A DNA stretch of 5,980 nt from JBDTCS01 sp039923455 (lineage in GTDB: Bacteria; Bacteroidota; Ignavibacteria; Palsa-1295), in NCBI GenBank assembly GCA_039923455.1, contig JBDTCS010000285.1, positions 1-5,980 on the forward strand, read 5' to 3'. This document shows positions 1 to 5,965 of this stretch, in pieces; position 1 is the stretch's first letter, and every line of letters starts with the position of its first letter. The notes under the pieces were generated by a model. That model worked only from the letters and a program-made list of their open reading frames with translations, did not search any database and was not told the origin of the DNA. Position numbers and translations under genes: made by a program.

Positions 1-1353
1 GACTTATTCTTTCCAGGGACTCAGCCAATTATTTATTGGGCCGACCAGAATGGGAATTTTGATACTTCGAGGTACACACTGTTGAAGCGGCAGTTGACCG
101 ATGGCAGACCTGCGGAGCCAATTTCGAACAATTACTGCCTTGTGCCTTGCACTACTGATAGTGTTGATGACGTGGTATTCGTCGCGGAACGGCTCGATTC
201 CGGAGGGTACCGCGCCTATCTCGTTATCTATAACGCAGCAAGTCTCTCTCTACAAAAAGCATCCGTGATTCCTGATGCCTTTTCTTTCCTTGATAGTGTG
301 CACCAAGGGACACCATATGGTCGATCCTTCTTCGTTGGAACTTTTAGCGGTAAGAGTCGGAAGAACATCCTCGTAATGGATGATTTAGGCAATCATATTT
401 TCTTTTATGCGAACGAAGAACCCTTCTCATTAAGTAAGCTTGCAAACGCTGCTCACTATGACACTTTATTCTCAGGTTGGCAGCATCCTACGCTCAGGGG
501 TACAGGTTACAATGACATTGCGCATGCACTTTCTATGCAAGCCTTTCCAAAGGCCTCATGGGACAAATCACAAGATCTAATCTGGGTCTGCCATTTTCTG
601 GATCGGGATGTTCCTACTGGTACTCGCATGTACTTTTTCAAAGGTGGTCCCAACTTTGGTAGCAAACGATTGACTCTCGACAGTGCGGATTTCGTTATTC
701 GCGCACCCGGGGACCAAGATCCAACATTCGGTGGAGGGTTCGGAGATCAGTTATACGATTGTGGGGACATGACTGGCACAGGCAATCGCGTACTCCTTAC
801 CTTGGAGGGCCCCGATCTACTCTATGGTGTCTGCTCCTTCTTCGTTACCGGTAAGGCTTTGGATGACAAAGTTGATCTCTATTATTCCATAGGACCTGGC
901 GGCGCGGCACTCGAACCAGACACGCTGACCGCGGATCATGACAACCTCCAAGATGTGATCATTGGAATTCCGGATTACTACTCGTATGACGATTTAAACC
1001 TGGGAAAGCAATACGTTGGTTCGATCCATGTGGTCCATGGCTCCAAGAAGATCCCGGTACATATCAGCGAGCGCTTCGCAGTAGAGAAGCATGCAGTAGC
1101 AATTGGATCGATGATGCTCTATCCGAATCCCACACACGACCATACCTCGATTGAGTGTTCATTTGAGCATCCGGGACGAGTTTCCATTCAGATATATGAT
1201 GTGCTTGGTAGAGTTGTAATGCGAGAAGATCGAGAGGTCAGAGCAGGGAGAGAAGTCTTCAGCCTTAGCCTGAATGGTTTGACCAAGGGTGCATACTCAG
1301 TGCGAGTGAGTGGTTCGAGTGTTATGATGAATACGGAGTTGATCGTTCAATGA
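1..1353 (+). CDS. Secreted FG-GAP-type protein with T9SS type A C-terminal sorting domain (5' partial)
   Basis: The frame is open from base 1, so the gene begins upstream of the window; 450 residues are visible, ending in TGA. The last 80 residues (about 371-450) form a Por secretion-system tail: a YPNP motif (374-377), then an 'IYDVLGR' strand, a GxYxVRV segment and a final 'LIVQ'. In T9SS proteins this domain carries the protein across the outer membrane and is normally removed, leaving it cell-surface bound or released. Upstream are poorly conserved FG-GAP/integrin-alpha-like units: 'FGDQLYDCGDMTGTG' near 247-261 and, near 312-348, 'DHDNLQDVIIGIP' followed by a 'GSIHVVHGS' strand, the usual D-x-D-x-x-x-D-V-I-I-G-x-P plus 'V..G' pattern. 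FG-GAP repeats build beta-propellers, often with bound calcium. No enzymatic motif is visible. The signal peptide expected at the N-terminus is outside the window. The family call is firm; ligand and role are unknown. Confidence 0.88.
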   Translation, partial: DLFFPGTQPIIYWADQNGNFDTSRYTLLKRQLTDGRPAEPISNNYCLVPCTTDSVDDVVFVAERLDSGGYRAYLVIYNAASLSLQKASVIPDAFSFLDSVHQGTPYGRSFFVGTFSGKSRKNILVMDDLGNHIFFYANEEPFSLSKLANAAHYDTLFSGWQHPTLRGTGYNDIAHALSMQAFPKASWDKSQDLIWVCHFLDRDVPTGTRMYFFKGGPNFGSKRLTLDSADFVIRAPGDQDPTFGGGFGDQLYDCGDMTGTGNRVLLTLEGPDLLYGVCSFFVTGKALDDKVDLYYSIGPGGAALEPDTLTADHDNLQDVIIGIPDYYSYDDLNLGKQYVGSIHVVHGSKKIPVHISERFAVEKHAVAIGSMMLYPNPTHDHTSIECSFEHPGRVSIQIYDVLGRVVMREDREVRAGREVFSLSLNGLTKGAYSVRVSGSSVMMNTELIVQ

Positions 1354-1954
1354 TCGCTCGAATGATTTCGAGCGTTTCGTTTTTGTTGGTGTGATGCAAG
1401 GTTTGAAAGCCGAGGCTTTTTGCTGCTTCGATGTTTGTGAGTCGGTCATCGATGAATAGTGTATCGGCCGCGTCGATCCCGAGTGTTTCGATTGTGTGAT
1501 GAAAGATCGCAACATCAGGCTTGATTAGTCGGCACTCACAACTGAAAATCATTCCGGTCGTGCGTTGCAATTGCGGGTAAGTAGTCCGGACGTACTCGGT
1601 GTGAAAGGGATTGATGTTCGATAGGATATAAGTCTCGTAGCCTAACGATTGTAGCTCTTCTAAAATAGCGAGCATCTCTGGCTCTGCAATTAGCATTCGC
1701 TGCCAAATCAACTCAAGCTCTTCGGGTGTGCCACTCCAGCCAAATCTTTTCGCTAACTCACGATGGAATTCCGCTTTGCTGAACGTACCTTGATCGAAGG
1801 CATCGATCAAGTCCGTTTCAATAATGCCATGCCGAATGACTTCTGCGGGCTCAGTCGCTTGCTTAGCGATCTGCGCAGCTCCCCACTGCATATCACATCG
1901 AATCAGAACATTTCCGAGATCAAACAAAAACCGAATGCGCTTTTCGTCGCCCAC
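1322..1954 (-). CDS. YihX-like HAD-superfamily (subfamily IA) phosphatase, possible glucose-1-phosphate phosphatase
   Basis: A 210-residue soluble protein with all four HAD motifs: motif I 'FDLGNVLI' with nucleophile Asp12; motif II 'ILSNIN' (Ser112); motif III Lys145 in 'LIKPD'; motif IV Asp169-Asp170 in 'LFIDDRLTN'. An alpha-helical cap lies between motifs I and II. The second Asp of the common DxD motif is Gly14, as in E. coli YihX ('FDLGNV'), and the stretch from the LSN motif through 'HTEY' to 'KPD' also matches YihX from memory; YihX is about 199 residues. YihX hydrolyses alpha-D-glucose-1-phosphate. The GTG start lies one base after the stop of the upstream phosphorylase gene, implying one transcript and translational coupling; only a weak purine stretch (AAGAAG) precedes it. 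The 3' end overlaps the convergent gene by 32 bp. HAD phosphatases are often promiscuous, so the substrate is inferred from similarity and context. Confidence 0.85.
   Translation of the reverse strand: MGDEKRIRFLFDLGNVLIRCDMQWGAAQIAKQATEPAEVIRHGIIETDLIDAFDQGTFSKAEFHRELAKRFGWSGTPEELELIWQRMLIAEPEMLAILEELQSLGYETYILSNINPFHTEYVRTTYPQLQRTTGMIFSCECRLIKPDVAIFHHTIETLGIDAADTLFIDDRLTNIEAAKSLGFQTLHHTNKNETLEIIRAIIERSTPYSS
1355..1390 (+). terminator. Intrinsic terminator of the T9SS-cargo gene, embedded in the antisense HAD coding region
   Basis: One base after the TGA stop is a perfect 8-bp inverted repeat, CGCTCGAA (1355-1362) and TTCGAGCG (1367-1374), with a 4-base loop TGAT. It is followed on the plus strand by a T-rich run, TTTCGTTTTTGTTG. 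This is the form of a Rho-independent terminator acting on plus-strand transcripts. Read from the minus strand, the same palindrome is followed by ATCATTGAACG with no T-tract, so it should not stop the operon coming the other way. The T-run is interrupted, so efficiency is uncertain. Confidence 0.65.
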
Positions 1955-1955
1955 G

Positions 1956-4130
1956 CTACTGCTTCTTTGTTTTAGGCTTTGTTGCGCCGGAAGTCGGCAT
2001 GTAAAGATTCGTGATGTAATCGTTCATCATGCGCTCGCTCGAAAACTCGGGAAGCACAGTGCGGATAGATTCCTTCATCACTTGTATCCACTTATGCGGA
2101 AGCCCGTCTGTTGCTCTGTCGTAGAAGAGTGGAATGATTGACTGCTCCAGCGTTTCGTACATATTATTCGCGTCGACCCTATCTTGCTCTTGCTGCGAAC
2201 CTTCGGTTGCACCTTCGAGCGCCCAGCCGTTCATGCCATTGGCTGCTTCGATCCACCACCCGTCGAGTATCGAAAAATTTGGCACGCCATTAATCGCGGC
2301 TTTCATGCCGCTAGTTCCGGAAGCTTCGAGTGGTGCTTTCGGATTGTTCATCCAAACATCGACGCCACGAACAAGATTTTTCGCAACATGCATCGAATAA
2401 TTTTCGATGAATGTGATCCGTCCGGCGAAGGCCGGGTCTTTCGCGTACGCATAGATGTCGGCAATGAGTCGCTTGCCACCTTCGTCGGCCGGATGCGCTT
2501 TACCGCTAAAGACGAATTGCACCGGTTGCAGTGAATTGGTTAGAATGCGCTTCAGTCGATCGAGATCGTTGAAGATTAATGTCGCGCGCTTATAGGTCGC
2601 GAACCGTCTTGCGAATCCGATCGTCAGAATACTCGGATCGAGCAAAGCTCCCGAAGGAATGAAGAGCGCGGCGTCCATACCGGCGCCCATCCATTTGCGA
2701 CGTATACGCTCGAGCACAAAACTTACGAGGCTCACCTTCATGCGCTCCTTCGCAATCCAGAAGTGCTCGTCGGGAATGTCGAGTACTTTATTCCAATATT
2801 CCGGTTCGCGTTGATGCGTGTGCCAATCCTTGCCGAGTTCGCGAGTGAAGAGCCCGTTCATCTCTGGTGCGATCCAAGTCGGAATGTGCACGCCATTCGT
2901 AACGCTCGTGATCGTGCGATCCTTCTCGACAAACTCCGGCCACATCTGACGTGTAACCTCTTCATGCTTTTTGCTAACAGCATTTCGCATCTCACTCAAG
3001 TTCATCGACAGAACTGTCATATTAAATCCGGTGCCCCAAACTTCTTGGTGCTCGCCAAGCTTGAGGAAGGTCTCGCGATCAATCCCAAGCTCTCGCCAAA
3101 AGTAGCTGAAATATTTATCCATGAGCGCGAGTGGAAACGAATCATGTCCGGCGGGGACGGGCGTGTGCGTGGTGAAGACGGTGCAACGTCTGACGAACAA
3201 GATCGCATCACTAAAACTCATTCCATTCGCAACAGCTTCGCGCAATCTTTCGAGCAGCATAAACGCAACGTGCCCTTCGTTCGCATGCCATACATCGGGT
3301 GCCAAGCCAAGTAATCGTACGATCCGTACGCCACCGACTCCGAGCGCGATCTCTTGCCTGAGTCGATACTCCTGATCACCTCCGTAAAGTCTTTTCGAAA
3401 TTTCGCGATTCCACGGTTGGTTGAGCTCAGTATCGGAATCCATCAGATAAAGTCTGGTGCGGCCCGCACGGACTCGCCAGATCTGCAGATGCAGCATGTC
3501 GTGCAAACCTTCGAGCGGCAGCGAGACGATAGCTGGCTCGCCACTTTCAAGATACGTCCGCTCGATGGCTGTATTTGCGGTATCGATCTCGCTGTAGGTT
3601 GCTTCCTGCGAACCATCGGGCGCGATGTGCTGCTCGAAGTATCCTCTCGGATACATGAAGCCGATCGCGGTGAGGTCGAGGCCCATGTCGCTAGCTGTCT
3701 TTGCATGATCACCGGCGAGCACACCAAGTCCACCGGAATAGATCGGCAAGCTCGAGTGCAATCCGTACTCGGCAGAAAAATATGCGATCTTCTTATCGGC
3801 GATGGCTTTGTAACTCGTCACGACCGGCGTTCCGGCACGAGAGCTTAGGGCATCGAATTCCTTGATAACGCTCTTATATTTATGCAAAAAGGTCGGATCA
3901 ATTGCGAGGCGCTCCAACCTATCTTGCGTGGCAGCCCGAAGTATTCGGACCGGGTTATGCTCCGTTCGACGCCAGAGCGTGACGGATACCATTCGAAAGA
4001 GCGCTCGGGCATCCGGATACCAACTCCACCAAATATTGTGCGCCAACTCATTGAGTCGTTCGATCGGCTGAGGCAGTGTGCGGTCGGATAAATTCAATAA
4101 TAATTCGGGATTCACGGGCGAATTGCTCAC
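1956..4130 (-). CDS. glgP: Alpha-glucan (glycogen/maltodextrin) phosphorylase, GT35, DUF3417 type
   Basis: A 724-residue cytoplasmic enzyme expected to release glucose-1-phosphate from alpha-1,4-glucan using phosphate and pyridoxal phosphate (PLP). The N-terminus (about 20-100) is a DUF3417-like region with 'LNELAHNIWWSWYPDA' and 'HNPVRIL', characteristic of the short bacterial phosphorylase subfamily rather than the animal/E. coli MalP type. Conserved GT35 segments follow in order: 'YSGGLGVLAGDH' (131-142), 'WHANEGH' (281-287), 'THTPVPAGHD' (321-330), 'FARRFATYKR' (506-515), 'FSGKAHPAD' (541-549) and the PLP site 'EASGTSGMK' with Lys610 as the Schiff-base lysine. At 724 residues it is shorter than the roughly 850-residue actinobacterial members, with no core motif missing. 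The GTG start is the only plausible one before an in-frame TAG about 60 bases upstream; no Shine-Dalgarno precedes it. It leads the operon with the HAD phosphatase, supporting a glucan-breakdown role. The tail is Lys-rich. Confidence 0.95.
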   Translation of the reverse strand: MSNSPVNPELLLNLSDRTLPQPIERLNELAHNIWWSWYPDARALFRMVSVTLWRRTEHNPVRILRAATQDRLERLAIDPTFLHKYKSVIKEFDALSSRAGTPVVTSYKAIADKKIAYFSAEYGLHSSLPIYSGGLGVLAGDHAKTASDMGLDLTAIGFMYPRGYFEQHIAPDGSQEATYSEIDTANTAIERTYLESGEPAIVSLPLEGLHDMLHLQIWRVRAGRTRLYLMDSDTELNQPWNREISKRLYGGDQEYRLRQEIALGVGGVRIVRLLGLAPDVWHANEGHVAFMLLERLREAVANGMSFSDAILFVRRCTVFTTHTPVPAGHDSFPLALMDKYFSYFWRELGIDRETFLKLGEHQEVWGTGFNMTVLSMNLSEMRNAVSKKHEEVTRQMWPEFVEKDRTITSVTNGVHIPTWIAPEMNGLFTRELGKDWHTHQREPEYWNKVLDIPDEHFWIAKERMKVSLVSFVLERIRRKWMGAGMDAALFIPSGALLDPSILTIGFARRFATYKRATLIFNDLDRLKRILTNSLQPVQFVFSGKAHPADEGGKRLIADIYAYAKDPAFAGRITFIENYSMHVAKNLVRGVDVWMNNPKAPLEASGTSGMKAAINGVPNFSILDGWWIEAANGMNGWALEGATEGSQQEQDRVDANNMYETLEQSIIPLFYDRATDGLPHKWIQVMKESIRTVLPEFSSERMMNDYITNLYMPTSGATKPKTKKQ

Positions 4131-4174
4131 AGATTTCGAAACGCTAAAAAATAATGATAGAAATAATACCCTTG

Positions 4175-4182
4175 CAAAAATA
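4175..4182 (-). promoter_or_regulatory. Candidate Bacteroidota-type -7 element for the phosphorylase operon
   Basis: On the minus strand these bases read TATTTTTG, an exact match to the TAnnTTTG element used by the primary sigma factor in Bacteroidota. It would give a leader of about 40 bases before the GTG start. The partner -33 TTTG is not at the usual distance; the nearest, in TTTTTTGTG, lies 32 bases upstream, which is too far. In AT-rich DNA an 8-base degenerate match can arise by chance. Confidence 0.3.
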
Positions 4183-4224
4183 ACCTATACGGCGATAGCT
4201 CGGAACGCGGAACACAAAAAACTA

Positions 4225-4270
4225 CGAAGTAGGTCTAATCCGTAGCTAGGTCTAATCCGAAGTATGTCTA
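4225..4270. repeat. Three tandem 16-17 bp direct repeats in the divergent promoter region (possible operator)
   Basis: Three consecutive units share the pattern CGAAGTAGGTCTAATC. Unit 1 is at 4225-4240. Unit 2 (CGTAGCTAGGTCTAATC, 4241-4257) differs by one substitution and one inserted base and shares a perfect 13-mer, TAGGTCTAATCCG, with unit 1 (running into the following unit in each case). Unit 3 (CGAAGTATGTCTA, 4258-4270) matches unit 1 at 12 of 13 positions and then diverges. The period of about 16-17 bp is one and a half helical turns. The position, central between divergent operons, suits a regulator-binding array, but a simple tandem duplication without function is also possible. Confidence 0.7.
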
Positions 4271-4336
4271 GAGACCGATCGGGCACTTGTCTCCGAGGTT
4301 TCCGTATTTTTACATACGCATATTCATAATACAACA

Positions 4337-5107
4337 ATGAACGAGGAGTGGAAAGGGGCGCACGCAAAGGCGGGCGAAGTCAGTTTATATTTTGAGACGC
4401 ATGGATCGGGGGAGCCGCTCGTCTGTCTGCATAACTTTAGCTCGAATTCACGTACTCTGTTCAGCCCGCTTTTGCCAGAGCTTACTATGCACTACACCTG
4501 TTATCTTGTGGATCTTCGAGGGCACGGGCGTTCGGATAATCCGGGCGGCACGTGGAGTCATGAGGAGAGTGCGTGGGATATTATTCGGTTTTGCGAAACG
4601 CTCGGCATCACGCGTGCCAGATTTCTCGCCGCGAGTTCTGGCGGGATGACGATGTTGCGCGTCGCAAGATACAAACCGGAACTCGTCGAAGCGATGGTGC
4701 TCGATTCAGCGACGTACCGAGTCCCGATCGAAGCGAGAAAATTTTACAAGCCATACTCGGCCTTAAGTCCGAAGCTCGTGAAATATTATGCGGCCGCAAA
4801 TGAGATCTATGGCAGCGAATACGGACCGGTACTCGCAAAAACGTTTTATGATTTTAGATTGCCGGAGTGCGATATCAATGTTCCACTGGAGGTTTTAAAC
4901 ACGATACGCTCACCAACACTTGTGCTCAGCGGGGACCGCGATTCTTTTTTCACAGTCGATATCGCAATCGATATGCGATTGACGATTCCAGGCTCCGAGT
5001 TGTTCGTATTTCCGAACACGCAGCATATCGTGATGGCCTTTCATCCGGAGATGGTAGCCCGGCACGCGATCGAATTCTTTGCACGACACACATCACCGAA
5101 AGCTTAA
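4337..5107 (+). CDS. Alpha/beta-hydrolase fold protein
   Basis: A 256-residue cytoplasmic protein of the AB_hydrolase_1 type; no signal peptide is visible. The order of motifs is standard: oxyanion segment 'LHNFSSNS' (31-38, with HN in place of the usual HG), 'YLVDLRGHGRSDNP' (56-69), nucleophile elbow 'AASSGGM' (98-104) with Ser101 as the likely nucleophile, the acid in 'LSGDRD' (Asp202, possibly Asp200), and His230 in 'NTQHIV' completing the triad. A variable helical cap lies around residues 125-185. The elbow reads A-S-S-G-G where most relatives have G-x-S-x-G; the first small position tolerates alanine. Substrate cannot be read from sequence: esterases, C-C hydrolases and lactonases share this fold. 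The ATG at 4337 directly follows an A-rich leader without a Shine-Dalgarno. It is the first gene of a two-gene operon with the crotonase 7 bases downstream, which hints at an acyl or acyl-CoA-derived substrate. Confidence 0.9.
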   Translation: MNEEWKGAHAKAGEVSLYFETHGSGEPLVCLHNFSSNSRTLFSPLLPELTMHYTCYLVDLRGHGRSDNPGGTWSHEESAWDIIRFCETLGITRARFLAASSGGMTMLRVARYKPELVEAMVLDSATYRVPIEARKFYKPYSALSPKLVKYYAAANEIYGSEYGPVLAKTFYDFRLPECDINVPLEVLNTIRSPTLVLSGDRDSFFTVDIAIDMRLTIPGSELFVFPNTQHIVMAFHPEMVARHAIEFFARHTSPKA

Positions 5108-5114
5108 GCTAACA

Positions 5115-5909
5115 ATGCAGACCGATTCATTTCACTACTCCGAAGAAGCAGGTATCGCACGCGTCAGATTTGCACGCCCCGACACGTTGAACTCGCTTAC
5201 GCTGAAAGTCTATCGCGATCTCACCGATCTGATGTACGCGTTTCGCACGAACGATGCTGTCAAAGTTGTCGTGATCGAAGGTGAAGGAAAAGGCTTCTGC
5301 TCCGGTGGAGATGTGCACGAAATCATCGGCGAGCTTTTTTCTCGCGATGTGAAGGGGCTCTTGGAGTTTACTCGTATGACCGGCGAACTCGTGATGAATA
5401 TGCGAATGCTCGAAAAGCCGATCATTGCATCCATCAACGGAATCGCGGCTGGTGCTGGAGCGATGATAGCGCTCGCGAGTGATTTTCGAATCTTCGCAAC
5501 GCCGGCAAAGATCGCGTTCCTTTTTCAGAAAGTCGGACTCACGGCCGCAGATATGGGCGCCGTGCATCTGCTTCCGAAAGTAGTGGGTCTCGCCCGTGCG
5601 ACCGAAATGCTGATGCTCGGCGATTCCATCACGAGCGATGAGGCACTCCGTGTTGGGCTCGCGAATAAAGTTGTTCCGCTCGAAGAATTAACCGAAACCG
5701 TTTTGTTACTCGCTAAGCGCTTGTCAGAGTCGGCATCAATGGCGCTCGGACTCACCAAGCGGCTGATCATGAATGAGTGGAACATGGATCTAATTACCGC
5801 TATCGAGCAAGAAGCTACCGCACAAGCCCTGATGCTGCAGTCGGGGGATCATCGGGAGTTTCATGCGGCGTTTGTCGAGAAGAGGAAGCCGAGGTTTGAG
5901 GGGAGGTAG
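5115..5909 (+). CDS. Crotonase-fold protein (enoyl-CoA hydratase/isomerase family), atypical active site
   Basis: A 264-residue protein of usual crotonase length. CoA-binding and oxyanion-hole segments are intact: 'FCSGGDVHEI' (61-70) and 'INGIAAGAGAMIALASDFRI' (107-126). The two glutamates of classical enoyl-CoA hydratase (rat Glu144 in GGGCE and Glu164 in QPEI) align with Met117 and about Lys139, so ordinary hydration by that pair is unlikely. An aspartate, Asp146 in 'AADMGAVHLLPKVVG', aligns with the catalytic Asp204 of dienoyl-CoA isomerase ('AADVGTLQRLPKVIG'). The C-terminus 'HREFHAAFVEKRKPRFEGR' is typical of the superfamily. The start was set at ATG 5115, 7 bases after the hydrolase stop; an in-frame ATG at 5079 would overlap that gene by 29 bp and add a non-family extension of 12 residues. 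The start has the AACAATG context seen at the hydrolase gene. Exact reaction and acyl-CoA substrate are unknown. Confidence 0.92.
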   Translation: MQTDSFHYSEEAGIARVRFARPDTLNSLTLKVYRDLTDLMYAFRTNDAVKVVVIEGEGKGFCSGGDVHEIIGELFSRDVKGLLEFTRMTGELVMNMRMLEKPIIASINGIAAGAGAMIALASDFRIFATPAKIAFLFQKVGLTAADMGAVHLLPKVVGLARATEMLMLGDSITSDEALRVGLANKVVPLEELTETVLLLAKRLSESASMALGLTKRLIMNEWNMDLITAIEQEATAQALMLQSGDHREFHAAFVEKRKPRFEGR

Positions 5910-5927
5910 AGGTGGGTTTCCTCGGGA

Positions 5928-5965
5928 GACCCTCACCCTAAATCCCTCTCCCGCTGGGAGAGGGA
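5928..5965. repeat. Dispersed intergenic palindromic repeat of the CCCTCACCCTAA-CCCTCTCCC type
   Basis: The block GACCCTCACCCTAAATCCC followed by the CCCTCTCCC/GGGAGAGGG palindrome resembles a short intergenic repeat that I recall seeing, with small variations, in many unrelated bacterial genomes. Only one copy is in this window and the window ends shortly after, so its repetitive nature rests on recall and not on comparison here. Confidence 0.5.
5943..5965. terminator. GC-rich hairpin after the crotonase gene; possible terminator within a dispersed repeat
   Basis: TCCCTCTCCC (5943-5952) and GGGAGAGGGA (5956-5965) form a perfect 10-bp stem with a GCT loop, 33 bases beyond the crotonase stop. 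The sequence that follows, CTTATTGGATTTGTT, is T-rich but has no continuous T-run, so intrinsic termination would be weak. It could still stabilise the 3' end of the transcript. Confidence 0.45.

Larger units (their letters stand above)
4131..4336. promoter_or_regulatory. Divergent intergenic promoter region between the phosphorylase and alpha/beta-hydrolase operons
   Basis: These 206 bases separate two divergently transcribed operons, so both promoters should lie here. It is visibly AT-rich at both edges. On the minus strand, TATTTTTG (plus positions 4182-4175) matches the Bacteroidota -7 consensus TAnnTTTG about 45 bases ahead of the phosphorylase start, but no TTTG is seen at the expected upstream spacing. 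On the plus strand, TATTTTTA (4305-4312) and CATAAT (4325-4330) are weak -7/-10 candidates for the hydrolase operon. The centre holds the tandem repeats listed separately. No coding frame or RNA gene is supported. Confidence 0.6.

Noticed and set aside
82..84. TTG at 82 as the start of the first gene
   Set aside because: The same frame is open back to base 1 with protein-like sequence, and a T9SS cargo must begin with a signal peptide, which is not seen here; the gene is truncated by the window edge.
1297..1515. 72-residue minus-strand open frame across the convergent overlap
   Set aside because: Low-complexity Ser/Thr/Lys-rich translation in a different frame from the HAD gene, which carries all the motifs.
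2763..3848. Long plus-strand open frames opposite the phosphorylase gene (183 residues at 2763-3314, 164 residues at 3354-3848)
   Set aside because: They lie antisense to well-conserved GT35 coding sequence, show no motif or domain pattern, and are explained by codon use of the real gene.
4271..4293. GAGAC-13-GTCTC inverted repeat in the divergent region
   Set aside because: A 5-bp stem with a 13-base loop is expected by chance and does not extend.
4303..4318. CGTAT-TTTTAC-ATACG inverted repeat before the hydrolase gene
   Set aside because: Only a 5-bp AT-rich stem; too short to call an operator or terminator.
4131..4336. Riboswitch, small RNA or tRNA in the intergenic region
   Set aside because: No extended pairing, conserved aptamer core or cloverleaf could be traced on either strand.
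5079..5114. ATG at 5079 as the crotonase start
   Set aside because: It overlaps the hydrolase gene by 29 bp and adds a 12-residue basic, His-rich extension unlike crotonase N-termini; ATG at 5115 begins where family similarity begins.
5127..5567. 146-residue minus-strand open frame opposite the crotonase gene
   Set aside because: Antisense shadow of conserved crotonase sequence, with no protein-like motif.
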